Made by a program: the position numbers and the translations under genes
NCBI GenBank assembly: GCA_018820745.1
Contig: JAHJNP010000392.1
Coordinates: 1-5,546 of the forward strand
Direction: 5' to 3'
DNA: 5,546 nt
DNA from: Gammaproteobacteria bacterium
GTDB taxonomy: Bacteria > Pseudomonadota > Gammaproteobacteria > Burkholderiales > Thiobacillaceae
Shown here: in pieces, positions 1 through 5,075 of the stretch
Numbering within the stretch: position 1 is the stretch's first letter
Layout of the letters: each line of letters starts with the position of its first letter
Notes under the pieces: model-generated
Databases searched by the model: none
The model's input: the letters and a program-made list of their open reading frames with translations, nothing else
What the model was told of the DNA's origin: nothing

Positions 1-201
1 CGCCTGTTCACCGCCGACACGCTGGCCTACGACATGATGTACGGACGCGACACCCCCTTCCTCGCCTTCGCGCGCGCGCACGGCGCGGCCACCGCCGACG
101 GCCTCGGCATGCTGGTCGAACAGGCGGCCGAAGCGTTTTATCTGTGGCGCGGCGTGCGCCCCGACACCGCCCCCGTCATCGCGAGCCTGCGCGCAGCATG
201 A
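1..201 (+). CDS. aroE: Shikimate dehydrogenase (NADP+), C-terminal part
   Basis: This is the last 66 codons of a gene that begins before the window. AroE reduces 3-dehydroshikimate to shikimate with NADPH in the cytoplasm, the fourth step of the chorismate (aromatic amino acid) pathway. The visible tail carries the family's C-terminal signatures: a YDMMYG segment (residues 10-15 of the visible part) followed by TPFL, then [14 protein letters not shown] (about residues 34-47), whose Gln lies in the conserved substrate-site helix, and a WRG motif. The stop TGA (199-201) overlaps the start of mtgA, so the two genes are probably co-transcribed and translationally coupled; aroE-mtgA adjacency is a familiar betaproteobacterial arrangement. 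The N-terminal half cannot be judged. Nothing looks broken in the visible part. Confidence 0.93.
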   Translation, partial: RLFTADTLAYDMMYGRDTPFLAFARAHGAATADGLGMLVEQAAEAFYLWRGVRPDTAPVIASLRAA

Positions 202-899
202 TGAAAAAAGTGTTTGGCTGGATCGGCAAGGGCATCGCCCTGGCGATCGCGCTGGTGCTGCTGTATCAGCTGTGGATCTTCGCGCATGTGCTGTGGTGGA
301 TCGACCACAACCCCACCTCCACCGCGTTCATGGCGGCCGGCCTCGCGCGCCAGCAGGACAAGAACCCCGACGCCGAGCTGCGCCACAAGTGGGTCCCCTA
401 CGACCGCATTTCCATCCATCTCAAGCGCGCCATCGTCGCCGCCGAGGACGCGAAATTCCTCGAACACGAAGGCTTCGACGTCGAAGGCATCCAGGCCGCC
501 GTCGAAAAGAACCTGAAGAAGGGAAAACTGGTCGCCGGCGGCTCCACCATCAGCCAGCAGCTCGCCAAGAACCTGTTCCTGTCCGGCGAGCGCAGCTTCA
601 TCCGCAAGGGCCAGGAAGCCGTCATCACCCTGATGATCGAAGCCACCTGGAGCAAGCGGCGCATCCTCGAGGTCTATCTCAACGTCATCGAGTGGGGCAA
701 CGGCATCTACGGCGCCGAAGCCGCCGCCCGCCGCTATTACAAAACCTCCGCCGCCAACCTCAACCGCGACCAGGCCGCCCGCATGGCCGCGATGGTGCCA
801 AACCCGCGCCTGTATGAGTACAACCACGGCTCGCGCACGTATCAGCGCCGTGTTGCTGTCATCAAGCGCTACATGGGATACTCGCAGGTGCCCCGCTGA
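198..899 (+). CDS. mtgA: Monofunctional biosynthetic peptidoglycan glycosyltransferase (GT51)
   Basis: MtgA polymerises lipid II into glycan strands at the outer face of the inner membrane, without a transpeptidase domain. The 233-residue length fits the family. One N-terminal membrane anchor is visible (about residues 7-35, very hydrophobic after MMKK). GT51 motifs follow in order: [10 protein letters not shown] (83-92) with the catalytic Glu at 83; [15 protein letters not shown] (114-128); RKGQE (136-140) with the second conserved Glu; [10 protein letters not shown] (153-162); and [17 protein letters not shown] (165-181). I start at ATG 198, which overlaps the aroE stop as ATGA; ATG 201 is equally possible, and a further in-frame ATG at 144 would overlap aroE deeply and lacks a reason. 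No strong ribosome site is visible, consistent with coupling to aroE. The gene is intact and is the last core gene before the accessory region. Confidence 0.95.
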   Translation: MMKKVFGWIGKGIALAIALVLLYQLWIFAHVLWWIDHNPTSTAFMAAGLARQQDKNPDAELRHKWVPYDRISIHLKRAIVAAEDAKFLEHEGFDVEGIQAAVEKNLKKGKLVAGGSTISQQLAKNLFLSGERSFIRKGQEAVITLMIEATWSKRRILEVYLNVIEWGNGIYGAEAAARRYYKTSAANLNRDQAARMAAMVPNPRLYEYNHGSRTYQRRVAVIKRYMGYSQVPR

Positions 900-990
900 G
901 CCGAGTTATTTTCAGGCTCCTTACCGCCGCGACGTGAGGCTGACGTGAAGGGTTGGCTTCTGTTAGTCAATCAACACGGTCACTAATCGG

Positions 991-1014
991 CGAGCCTGAC
1001 TGTCTCTTGTTCGG
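991..1014 (+). repeat. Left copy of an imperfect 24-bp direct repeat
   Basis: This segment aligns without gaps to 5052-5075 at 19 of 24 positions; the best-matched core is GTCTC, one mismatch, then TGTTCGG. The two copies lie about 4.06 kb apart and bracket the restriction-modification operon, the nuclease gene and the regulator pair. A match of this quality could occur by chance somewhere in a window of this size, so the weight rests on its position at both flanks. It may be a target duplication, an attachment-like site or a dispersed repeat; no integrase is visible to choose between these. Confidence 0.35.
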
Positions 1015-1043
1015 CGGCCGAAGAGGACGGTCAAGCGGTGACC
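1010..1043. repeat. Two adjacent short palindromes in the mtgA-island gap
   Basis: TTCGGC (1010-1015) and GCCGAA (1017-1022) form a perfect 6-base inverted repeat around a single G, and GGTCA (1029-1033) with TGACC (1039-1043) forms another around a 5-base spacer. Both are too short, and lack the T-run, to be called a terminator for mtgA. They lie in the otherwise gene-free stretch 900-1174, which also holds a near-tandem GACGTGAGG/GACGTGAAGG (931-939 and 942-951) and no coding signal that I trust. Confidence 0.35.
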
Positions 1044-1097
1044 TCCAGTTCGTACCCGTTATAGGGTGACGCTCACATATATTCCATCACCATGGGG

Positions 1098-1152
1098 CAT
1101 AACACCATTTTTGATCTCGCGCATTACACCCACATGGTGTAATGTGGTGTAT
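1098..1152. promoter_or_regulatory. Candidate operator array for the RHH-methyltransferase operon
   Basis: Four GGTGTAA-like half-sites cluster just before the RHH gene: TAACACC (1100-1106), TTACACC (1124-1130), GGTGTAA (1136-1142) and GGTGTAT (1146-1152). The middle two belong to a perfect 9-base inverted repeat, CATTACACC (1122-1130) and GGTGTAATG (1136-1144), separated by CACAT. The third and fourth are direct copies 10 bases apart, one helical turn, as expected for cooperative binding of RHH dimers on one DNA face. A weak -10-like element (TATCTA, 1150-1155) would put the inverted repeat over the -35 and spacer, giving repression by occlusion; the promoter itself is a guess. The repeat also covers the ATG at 1142, which argues that translation starts later. 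Confidence 0.6.
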
Positions 1153-1174
1153 CTATTGCATGGGTAGACTAAAC

Positions 1175-1375
1175 ATGGCAACCAAAACGAAGCGGTCAGC
1201 AAAGGCAAACGTGGGCAAGAGCGTTCGGACGTCCGTGAGCCTGCCACACGAGTTGCATGACACCTTGGTGCGCTTGGCCAAGGACAAGAAAGTTTCCGTC
1301 GCATGGGTCATTCGGGATGCGGCGGAAAGATATATTGGCGAACAGTGGCCGTTGTTCAACCGAGAGATTGCATGA
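1175..1375 (+). CDS. Ribbon-helix-helix (CopG/Arc-like) protein, putative regulator of the R-M operon
   Basis: This 66-residue basic protein fits the ribbon-helix-helix fold. A lysine-rich leader (residues 1-16) is followed by a beta-strand-like RTSVSLP segment (about 18-24), helix A (about 25-36), a KKVS turn, and helix B ending in AERYIGEQ. RHH proteins dimerise and insert the paired strands into the major groove. The gene overlaps the methyltransferase start as ATGA (1372-1375) and has an inverted repeat directly upstream, so I infer that it autoregulates the operon, taking the place of the usual helix-turn-helix control (C) protein. I chose ATG 1175 because in-frame ATGs at 1142 and 1160 would begin inside or right beside the operator and would add a Cys/Trp-rich leader unlike the family; no strong ribosome site is visible for any of them. 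An antitoxin role is the main alternative, but no toxin is adjacent. Confidence 0.82.
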   Translation: MATKTKRSAKANVGKSVRTSVSLPHELHDTLVRLAKDKKVSVAWVIRDAAERYIGEQWPLFNREIA

Positions 1376-2535
1376 TGGCTACCACACCGACCTTCTATGA
1401 GTTTTTCGCAGGTGCCGGGATGGCGCGAGCTGGGTTGGGCGCAAAATGGCGTTGCGTCTTTTCCAATGAGTTCGATCTCAAGAAGAGCGTCGTCTATCGA
1501 AAGAACTGGAAAACACCCGACGTGTTGAAAGTGGCCGATGTCGGTACGCTCACCACGGCGGATGTGCCTGGCGTCGCCGATCTCGCCTGGGCTTCGTTCC
1601 CGTGCCAAGACCTTTCGCTTGCAGGCGCAGGTGCCGGCCTGAAGGGCGACCGCTCCGGCACCTTCTGGCCGTTTTGGCGTCTCATGCAAGGCTTGATCGA
1701 AGAGGGCAGAGCACCAAAGCTGATCGTGCTTGAGAACGTCTGCGGCACACTCACTTCGCATGGCGGCAAGGACTTCGCCGCGATCTGCTCAACTTTCGTT
1801 AAAGCGGGCTACTACTTCGGTGCCGTGATCGTGGACGCGGTGCGTTTCGTGCCGCATTCGCGCCCACGCCTATTTGTGATCGGCGTCCGCGATGATTTGG
1901 CGCTGACGGGGCCGAACATCACAACGGAAGAACCCTCAGCATTGTGGCACCCACGCGGGCTTCTCAACGCTTACGATAATCTCTCCGCCAAGGTGAAGGA
2001 CAAGTGGCTTTGGTGGAACCCTTCGGCACCTCCAGTGCGGGCTACTACGTTCGCCGGCTTGATCGAAGATAATCCGGTCGGCGTTGAGTGGCACACGGCC
2101 AGCGAGACAGCGGATCTGTTGAAGATGATGAGTGACATCAACCGCGAGAAAGTCAACAAAGCTAAAGCCACCGGGCGGCGCATGGTCGGCACCGTCTATA
2201 AGCGCACGCGCCGCGATGAGGTTGGGCGTAAGGTGCAGCGGGCGGAAATTCGTTTCGACGACATCGCCGGCTGTTTACGCACGCCCGCCGGCGGATCGAG
2301 TCGCCAAGTGATCATGATCGTTGACGGGGAAACAGTGCGTTCGCGCTTGATCTCGCCGCGCGAAACGGCGCGCTTGATGGGGCTGCCTGATACCTACGAA
2401 CTGCCGACAAACTACAACGAGGCTTATCACCTGACCGGCGACGGCGTGGCGGTTCCCGTGGTGCGTCACTTGGCGCAGCATATCTTCGAGCCACTGCTTT
2501 TGGCGCGGATTCCACGTTCACGGGTCGCTGCATGA
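1372..2535 (+). CDS. DNA (cytosine-5-)-methyltransferase of a type II R-M system
   Basis: The enzyme transfers a methyl group from S-adenosylmethionine to C5 of cytosine in a specific DNA site, protecting it from the partner nuclease. The 387 residues carry the C5 motifs in order: motif I FFAGAG (11-16, AdoMet binding); motif IV FPCQ (76-79) with catalytic Cys78; motif VI ENV (121-123); motif VIII SRPRLFVIG (163-171); the variable target-recognition region roughly 175-295; motif IX RETARLMGLPDTY (330-342); and motif X GDGVAVPVVRHLA (356-368). No motif is missing. The specificity cannot be read from sequence alone. ATG 1372 overlaps the RHH stop; ATG 1375 is equally likely and is better spaced from GAGAG at 1362-1366. 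An open frame back to 1303 lies inside the RHH gene and is not used. The stop overlaps the next gene by four bases. Confidence 0.96.
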   Translation: MMATTPTFYEFFAGAGMARAGLGAKWRCVFSNEFDLKKSVVYRKNWKTPDVLKVADVGTLTTADVPGVADLAWASFPCQDLSLAGAGAGLKGDRSGTFWPFWRLMQGLIEEGRAPKLIVLENVCGTLTSHGGKDFAAICSTFVKAGYYFGAVIVDAVRFVPHSRPRLFVIGVRDDLALTGPNITTEEPSALWHPRGLLNAYDNLSAKVKDKWLWWNPSAPPVRATTFAGLIEDNPVGVEWHTASETADLLKMMSDINREKVNKAKATGRRMVGTVYKRTRRDEVGRKVQRAEIRFDDIAGCLRTPAGGSSRQVIMIVDGETVRSRLISPRETARLMGLPDTYELPTNYNEAYHLTGDGVAVPVVRHLAQHIFEPLLLARIPRSRVAA

Positions 2536-3392
2536 GCGTCATTCCTTGCCAACAAAACGCAGAGCTGCAAATCAAGATTCGTGAATTCGCGGAAGTCCTG
2601 AAAACCCAATCTCACCGGCTCGGCGAACACGGCCTTGATGAGCAGGAGTTCTATAACAGCGGCGTGTTCCGTGGCGCTATCGAGCGGGTACGCGGCCAAT
2701 TTGCCGCCTCGATGCGTGACAAACGCGAGTTCGTGCAGCACGTCCTGAACCACATGCAGGACGGGAAATTCATCAAGGAATGGAACTCGGCGGGCAGTGA
2801 GAACCGCCACGATTACACGGTGACCATGCCCAGCGGACGCACGGCGGTCATCGAGTTGAAGGGCTGCTTGGACGGGAACAACACCAACATTTTCGAGCGC
2901 CCGCCGCACGCGCAAGAGTTCATCATCTGGAGTGTCTGCACGAACCCTGGAGCTGATCCGCAGCACAATGTCTGGTCGGGAATTCACACGCGGTTAAGCG
3001 CTGAAATCATCTCGCAGGAGCAGCGTGTGGACGGGATTCTCATCTGGGACATGGTGTGCGGCACATTTGGCCGCCCATGCCCGAAACTGACAGACGAAAA
3101 CGATCCACGCCTCACGGAATTGAGCCACTATCGCTTGCCGCCACCCTGCATTTACCTGTTGCCCGCGACGATCCCCTCGCCACGCAATAACCCGAGTCCC
3201 CCCCCGCAACAGCTGCAGGATGTGGAATTGCTGCAAGCTTTCGCTAACTGCTTCCATGCTGATGCGAACGATCTTAACTATGTGAGCTTCGCGGTCTCAC
3301 ATGACGGCGCGGAAACTGTGCGTTCCACCACGATCACCCGCAATGGGGTTGTGCAGCGCCAGTCTGGCCAGACTGCAATCAGGCGATCGTGA
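2532..3392 (+). CDS. Putative type II restriction endonuclease (PD-(D/E)XK-like), family not recognised
   Basis: I do not recognise this 286-residue protein by name. It lies between a C5 methyltransferase and vsr, overlapping each by four bases, exactly where the cognate restriction enzyme is expected. A plausible PD-(D/E)XK core is visible: Asp94 in NRHDY, a strand and turn (TVTMPSGR), then AVIELK (105-110) giving Glu108-X-Lys110, followed by a Gly-rich loop. Upstream, residues 10-75 look helical and charged, which suits a dimerisation or DNA-binding part; downstream come a conserved-looking DGILIWDMVCG stretch (168-177) and a Pro-rich linker (207-225) before a roughly 60-residue tail. The role (cutting unmethylated target DNA) is inferred from context plus the ELK motif. 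There is no frameshift. A run of eight C at 3198-3205 sits in the Pro-rich linker. Confidence 0.72.
   Translation: MSVIPCQQNAELQIKIREFAEVLKTQSHRLGEHGLDEQEFYNSGVFRGAIERVRGQFAASMRDKREFVQHVLNHMQDGKFIKEWNSAGSENRHDYTVTMPSGRTAVIELKGCLDGNNTNIFERPPHAQEFIIWSVCTNPGADPQHNVWSGIHTRLSAEIISQEQRVDGILIWDMVCGTFGRPCPKLTDENDPRLTELSHYRLPPPCIYLLPATIPSPRNNPSPPPQQLQDVELLQAFANCFHADANDLNYVSFAVSHDGAETVRSTTITRNGVVQRQSGQTAIRRS
3198..3205 (+). repeat. Eight-base C homopolymer inside the putative endonuclease gene
   Basis: A run of eight C encodes most of Pro223-Pro225 in the Pro-rich linker of the putative endonuclease. Slippage by one base here would change the frame after residue 223, beyond the putative catalytic core but removing about 60 C-terminal residues. 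Eight is short for a phase-variable tract and the local sequence is Pro-rich anyway, so this is a possibility only. Confidence 0.5.
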
Positions 3393-3802
3393 TTGAAGAC
3401 GCCACCGTGCGTCGGCGCACGATGCAGGCGGTGCGGAGCAAAGATACTGAACCGGAGCGGATCGTTCGGCGGCTCGCTTACCAGCTCGGCTATCGTTATC
3501 GCCTGCACCGAAAAGACCTGCCGGGTAAGCCTGATCTAGCTTTCATCGGACGACGCAAGGTGGTATTCGTACATGGCTGTTTCTGGCACGGCCACGACTG
3601 TGCGCGAGGCGCGCGAACGCCAAAGAAGAATAGGGTCTATTGGGTCGAGAAGATTGCCCGCAACAAAGCGCGGGATCAGGCTCACTTGACAACGCTGGCC
3701 GCGCGCGGTTGGCGCAGCCTGGTGATTTGGGAATGCGAGTTAAAGCAACTGGACAGGGTGTGCGAACAACTGGCAGCGTTTCTGGAAGGGCGCAATGACT
3801 GA
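3389..3802 (+). CDS. vsr: Very short patch repair endonuclease Vsr
   Basis: Vsr nicks DNA 5' of the T in T:G mismatches created when 5-methylcytosine deaminates, starting very-short-patch repair back to C:G. The 137 residues contain the family landmarks: an N-terminal TMQAVRSKDT segment (11-20) with the intercalating Met; LPGKPDLAF (44-52) with catalytic Asp49; VHGCFWHGHDC (61-71), holding zinc ligands Cys64, His69 and Cys71, the intercalating Phe65/Trp66 and the active-site His62 and His67; and VIWEC (112-116) with the fourth zinc ligand Cys116. All are intact. I use GTG 3389, which overlaps the endonuclease stop as GTGA and retains the complete N-terminus; the next in-frame ATG (3422) would begin at the intercalating Met12 and lose the leading residues. 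The gene closes the operon, and its substrate is presumably the site methylated by the upstream enzyme. Confidence 0.95.
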   Translation: MIEDATVRRRTMQAVRSKDTEPERIVRRLAYQLGYRYRLHRKDLPGKPDLAFIGRRKVVFVHGCFWHGHDCARGARTPKKNRVYWVEKIARNKARDQAHLTTLAARGWRSLVIWECELKQLDRVCEQLAAFLEGRND

Positions 3803-3863
3803 CAGTCAGACAGATGAAGGCAACCGCTCGACACCAGCCCAGACGATCTGTCTTCGGTTGCCT
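3799..3863. repeat. Interleaved inverted repeats between converging vsr and nuclease genes
   Basis: Three perfect symmetries crowd into 65 bases. CTGAC (3799-3803) and GTCAG (3805-3809) flank a single A. AGACAGAT (3808-3815) pairs with ATCTGTCT (3846-3853). AGGCAACCG (3818-3826) pairs with CGGTTGCCT (3855-3863). The second and third pairs are interleaved (A-B-A'-B'), not nested, so they form alternative hairpins and cannot make one long stem. No T-run follows on either strand, so an ordinary intrinsic terminator is not supported, though a role in ending the two converging transcripts is possible. The last arm overlaps the stop codon of the nuclease gene. Confidence 0.6.
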
Positions 3864-4365
3864 ACTTCCTGCGAGCCTTCCTCCAATCCCAGGGCGGCAT
3901 CGGTTCAAGATCAGTCCATAGGCCACCCCTGCCTACTTTGGCAGATTCCTCGGCAGCGTTATAGCTGAGTCGGTCATCAAGAGTTTGCTCGTTCTGGTAT
4001 TTCTTGTAGTGCCATCCACAGCCGCGCCGGACTTGTTCCAGATTCACGTCTTGGCCGTTCACCAGCACCTTGCCGATAACACGACCATATCGATCAAGCT
4101 TGTTTGACTCGACCGCCACCACGCGGTCATAGGCAAGGTCTGACAAGCTCTTTTTACAGGCTTGGCCGAAAGGCTGTCCCTTCTCGGGACTATCGATGCC
4201 TGACAGGCGTATCTTGTATTGGGTGTTGGTCGCATCCAACAGTGTGAGCGTGTCACCATCGGCGATGCCCACCACTCGTCCTGTGAGAGTGTCTGCGTTG
4301 GATGCCGTGGACAGCACCGCTAGCGCAATGAACACCAGAACTCGGTTAAAGTCGTTCGTACGCAT
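3862..4365 (-). CDS. Exported thermonuclease (staphylococcal nuclease-like) family protein
   Basis: This 167-residue protein has a clear signal peptide: MRTNDFNR, a hydrophobic stretch (about 9-18), then a likely cut after SNA at residue 24. The mature part is an SNase/OB-fold nuclease. DGDT (36-39) supplies one calcium-binding Asp, IRLSGIDSPE (52-61) contains the equivalents of catalytic Arg35, Asp40 and Glu43, and DRYGR (91-95) gives the second catalytic Arg. It therefore should be an active Ca2+-dependent phosphodiesterase, probably periplasmic or secreted, acting on DNA and RNA. Two Cys (70 and 116) could form a disulfide outside the cytoplasm. It converges on vsr, whose stop lies 59 bases away, and its start codon is only 16 bases from a divergent gene, so its promoter must lie within that neighbour. 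No good ribosome site precedes the ATG. Confidence 0.9.
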   Translation of the reverse strand: MRTNDFNRVLVFIALAVLSTASNADTLTGRVVGIADGDTLTLLDATNTQYKIRLSGIDSPEKGQPFGQACKKSLSDLAYDRVVAVESNKLDRYGRVIGKVLVNGQDVNLEQVRRGCGWHYKKYQNEQTLDDRLSYNAAEESAKVGRGGLWTDLEPMPPWDWRKARRK

Positions 4366-4381
4366 TACGGGGCTGCACTCT

Positions 4382-4660
4382 ATGGCTGATTTATCGGACT
4401 TCCAACAGTACTACAAGCTGGCGGATATTCTCATTGAGCAGGCCAGCAAGGAACAACTCGCTGAGTGCGCCAGGTTACTTGCCTTGAACCTCGCCCACTA
4501 CCAAGGGAGATTTGGGGAAATTGCTTTGGAAGATACTCTGGCAACCCTTGATGCAACCGAACCCAACGATGAACAAGAGGTGCTGCTCAAGGACGGCATG
4601 GAAATTCTCGTGGGGCTGCTTGGTGGTGTCCTGAGTGGACGGGGTGAAGATAAACACTGA
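4382..4660 (+). CDS. Small acidic helical protein of unknown function
   Basis: I do not recognise a named family. The 92-residue product is acidic and looks almost entirely helical: an amphipathic start (MADLSDFQQYYKLADILI), an EQLAECARLLALNLAHYQ helix (about 24-41), and a final hydrophobic segment GMEILVGLLGGVL (72-84) before a polar tail. It has no signal peptide and no obvious catalytic residues. I start at ATG 4382, with GGGG at 4369-4372 as a possible ribosome site. The frame stays open upstream to 4196, but that part lies opposite the nuclease gene and is best read as its shadow. An XRE-type regulator begins 8 bases after the stop, so the two are probably one transcript; a partner or target of that regulator is a reasonable guess and no more. 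Confidence 0.7.
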   Translation: MADLSDFQQYYKLADILIEQASKEQLAECARLLALNLAHYQGRFGEIALEDTLATLDATEPNDEQEVLLKDGMEILVGLLGGVLSGRGEDKH

Positions 4661-4668
4661 GAGGCCGA

Positions 4669-4998
4669 ATGGACACAAACAACGCGATTGCAGTGGAACC
4701 CTTGGGAGTACGCATCAAAAGACTTCGCATAGCGAGTGGTTTGACCCAGGGACAGCTGGCTGCATTGATCGGCATTAGCTCAACTGCTGTAGGCAACTGG
4801 GAGTCAGGTGAGTTTCTTCCCAAAGTAAGGTATTTGGCAAAGCTCGCAGGGGCGTTAGGCATCGACGTAAGCGAACTCCTGGATGCCGCAAAGTGCATCG
4901 ATGAGTTGGCCGAGGAGGTTCAGCTCCTGACGTTGTTTAGGTCGTTGACCAAGGAACGCCAGTTGATAGCGATCAAGCTGGTTGAAGCGCTGAAGTAA
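4669..4998 (+). CDS. XRE/Cro-type helix-turn-helix transcriptional regulator
   Basis: This 109-residue protein begins with a lambda-repressor-like HTH_3 domain (about 12-71). LGVRIKRLRIASGLTQGQLA is helix 1 to helix 2, GISSTAVGNWESGEFLP contains the recognition helix and the typical W-E-x-G turn, and LAGALGIDVSELL closes the domain. The remaining 38 residues form a charged helix (ELAEEVQLL to LVEALK), probably for dimerisation, with no ligand or protease domain. It starts 8 bases after the preceding small gene with GAGG at 4661-4664 as ribosome site, so the pair reads as an operon. Proteins of this shape occur in prophages, islands and toxin-antitoxin loci. It could also be considered as a control protein for the restriction system, but it is separated from it by the oppositely oriented nuclease gene. 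Confidence 0.88.
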   Translation: MDTNNAIAVEPLGVRIKRLRIASGLTQGQLAALIGISSTAVGNWESGEFLPKVRYLAKLAGALGIDVSELLDAAKCIDELAEEVQLLTLFRSLTKERQLIAIKLVEALK

Positions 4999-5015
4999 GA
5001 GCGCAAGTCGCGCTC
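4999..5015 (+). terminator. Short GC hairpin directly after the XRE gene
   Basis: GAGCGC (4999-5004) and GCGCTC (5010-5015) make a perfect 6-base stem around AAGTC, beginning at the base after the TAA stop. The position suits the end of the two-gene transcript, but the stem is followed by AGGGTG and not a T-run, so it may only protect the 3' end or act with Rho. The remaining 60 bases before the insertion sequence hold no gene. Confidence 0.45.
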
Positions 5016-5051
5016 AGGGTGAAGTCGGCCAGAAGCGGAAATTCAACTTGG

Positions 5052-5075
5052 GGAGTCCGACCGTCTCGTGTTCGG
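5052..5075 (+). repeat. Right copy of the imperfect 24-bp direct repeat
   Basis: This segment matches 991-1014 at 19 of 24 positions. The similarity ends at 5075, precisely where the terminal repeat of the IS30-like element appears to begin, as if the insertion sequence landed in or beside this copy and cut off any further similarity. Confidence 0.35.

Noticed and set aside
138..827. Long minus-strand open frame, 229 codons, across aroE-mtgA
   Set aside because: It lies opposite the certain mtgA gene in G+C-rich DNA; its product is a low-complexity Gly/Ala/Val-rich sequence with no family features.
900..1097. tRNA or integrase attachment site explaining island insertion after mtgA
   Set aside because: I see no tRNA cloverleaf and no integrase gene in the window; only short palindromes and the weak direct repeat are present.
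1142..1174. Upstream ATGs (1142 and 1160) as start of the RHH protein
   Set aside because: The 1142 ATG lies inside the perfect inverted repeat and 1160 directly after the array; the extra residues do not resemble an RHH leader. ATG 1175 is preferred, though not proven.
1175..1375. RHH protein as antitoxin of a toxin-antitoxin pair
   Set aside because: The gene directly downstream is a complete C5 methyltransferase, not a RelE/ParE/MazF-type toxin, and no small toxin frame lies beside it.
1153..1761. Minus-strand open frame of 202 codons opposite the RHH and methyltransferase genes
   Set aside because: It covers two well-supported plus-strand genes and their overlap; the product shows no domain and is a codon-bias shadow.
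1372..3802. Solitary Dcm-Vsr repair pair with an unrelated gene between
   Set aside because: The middle gene overlaps both neighbours by four bases and carries a D...E-X-K pattern, so a complete R-M system is the simpler reading.
3808..3863. A single true pseudoknot or a standard intrinsic terminator
   Set aside because: The joining loops of two and one bases cannot span the eight- and nine-base stems at once, and no T-run follows on either strand; alternative hairpins are the safer description.
4196..4381. N-terminal extension of the 92-residue protein
   Set aside because: It lies antisense to the signal peptide and first part of the nuclease gene; the Ser/Val-rich extension reads as a shadow.
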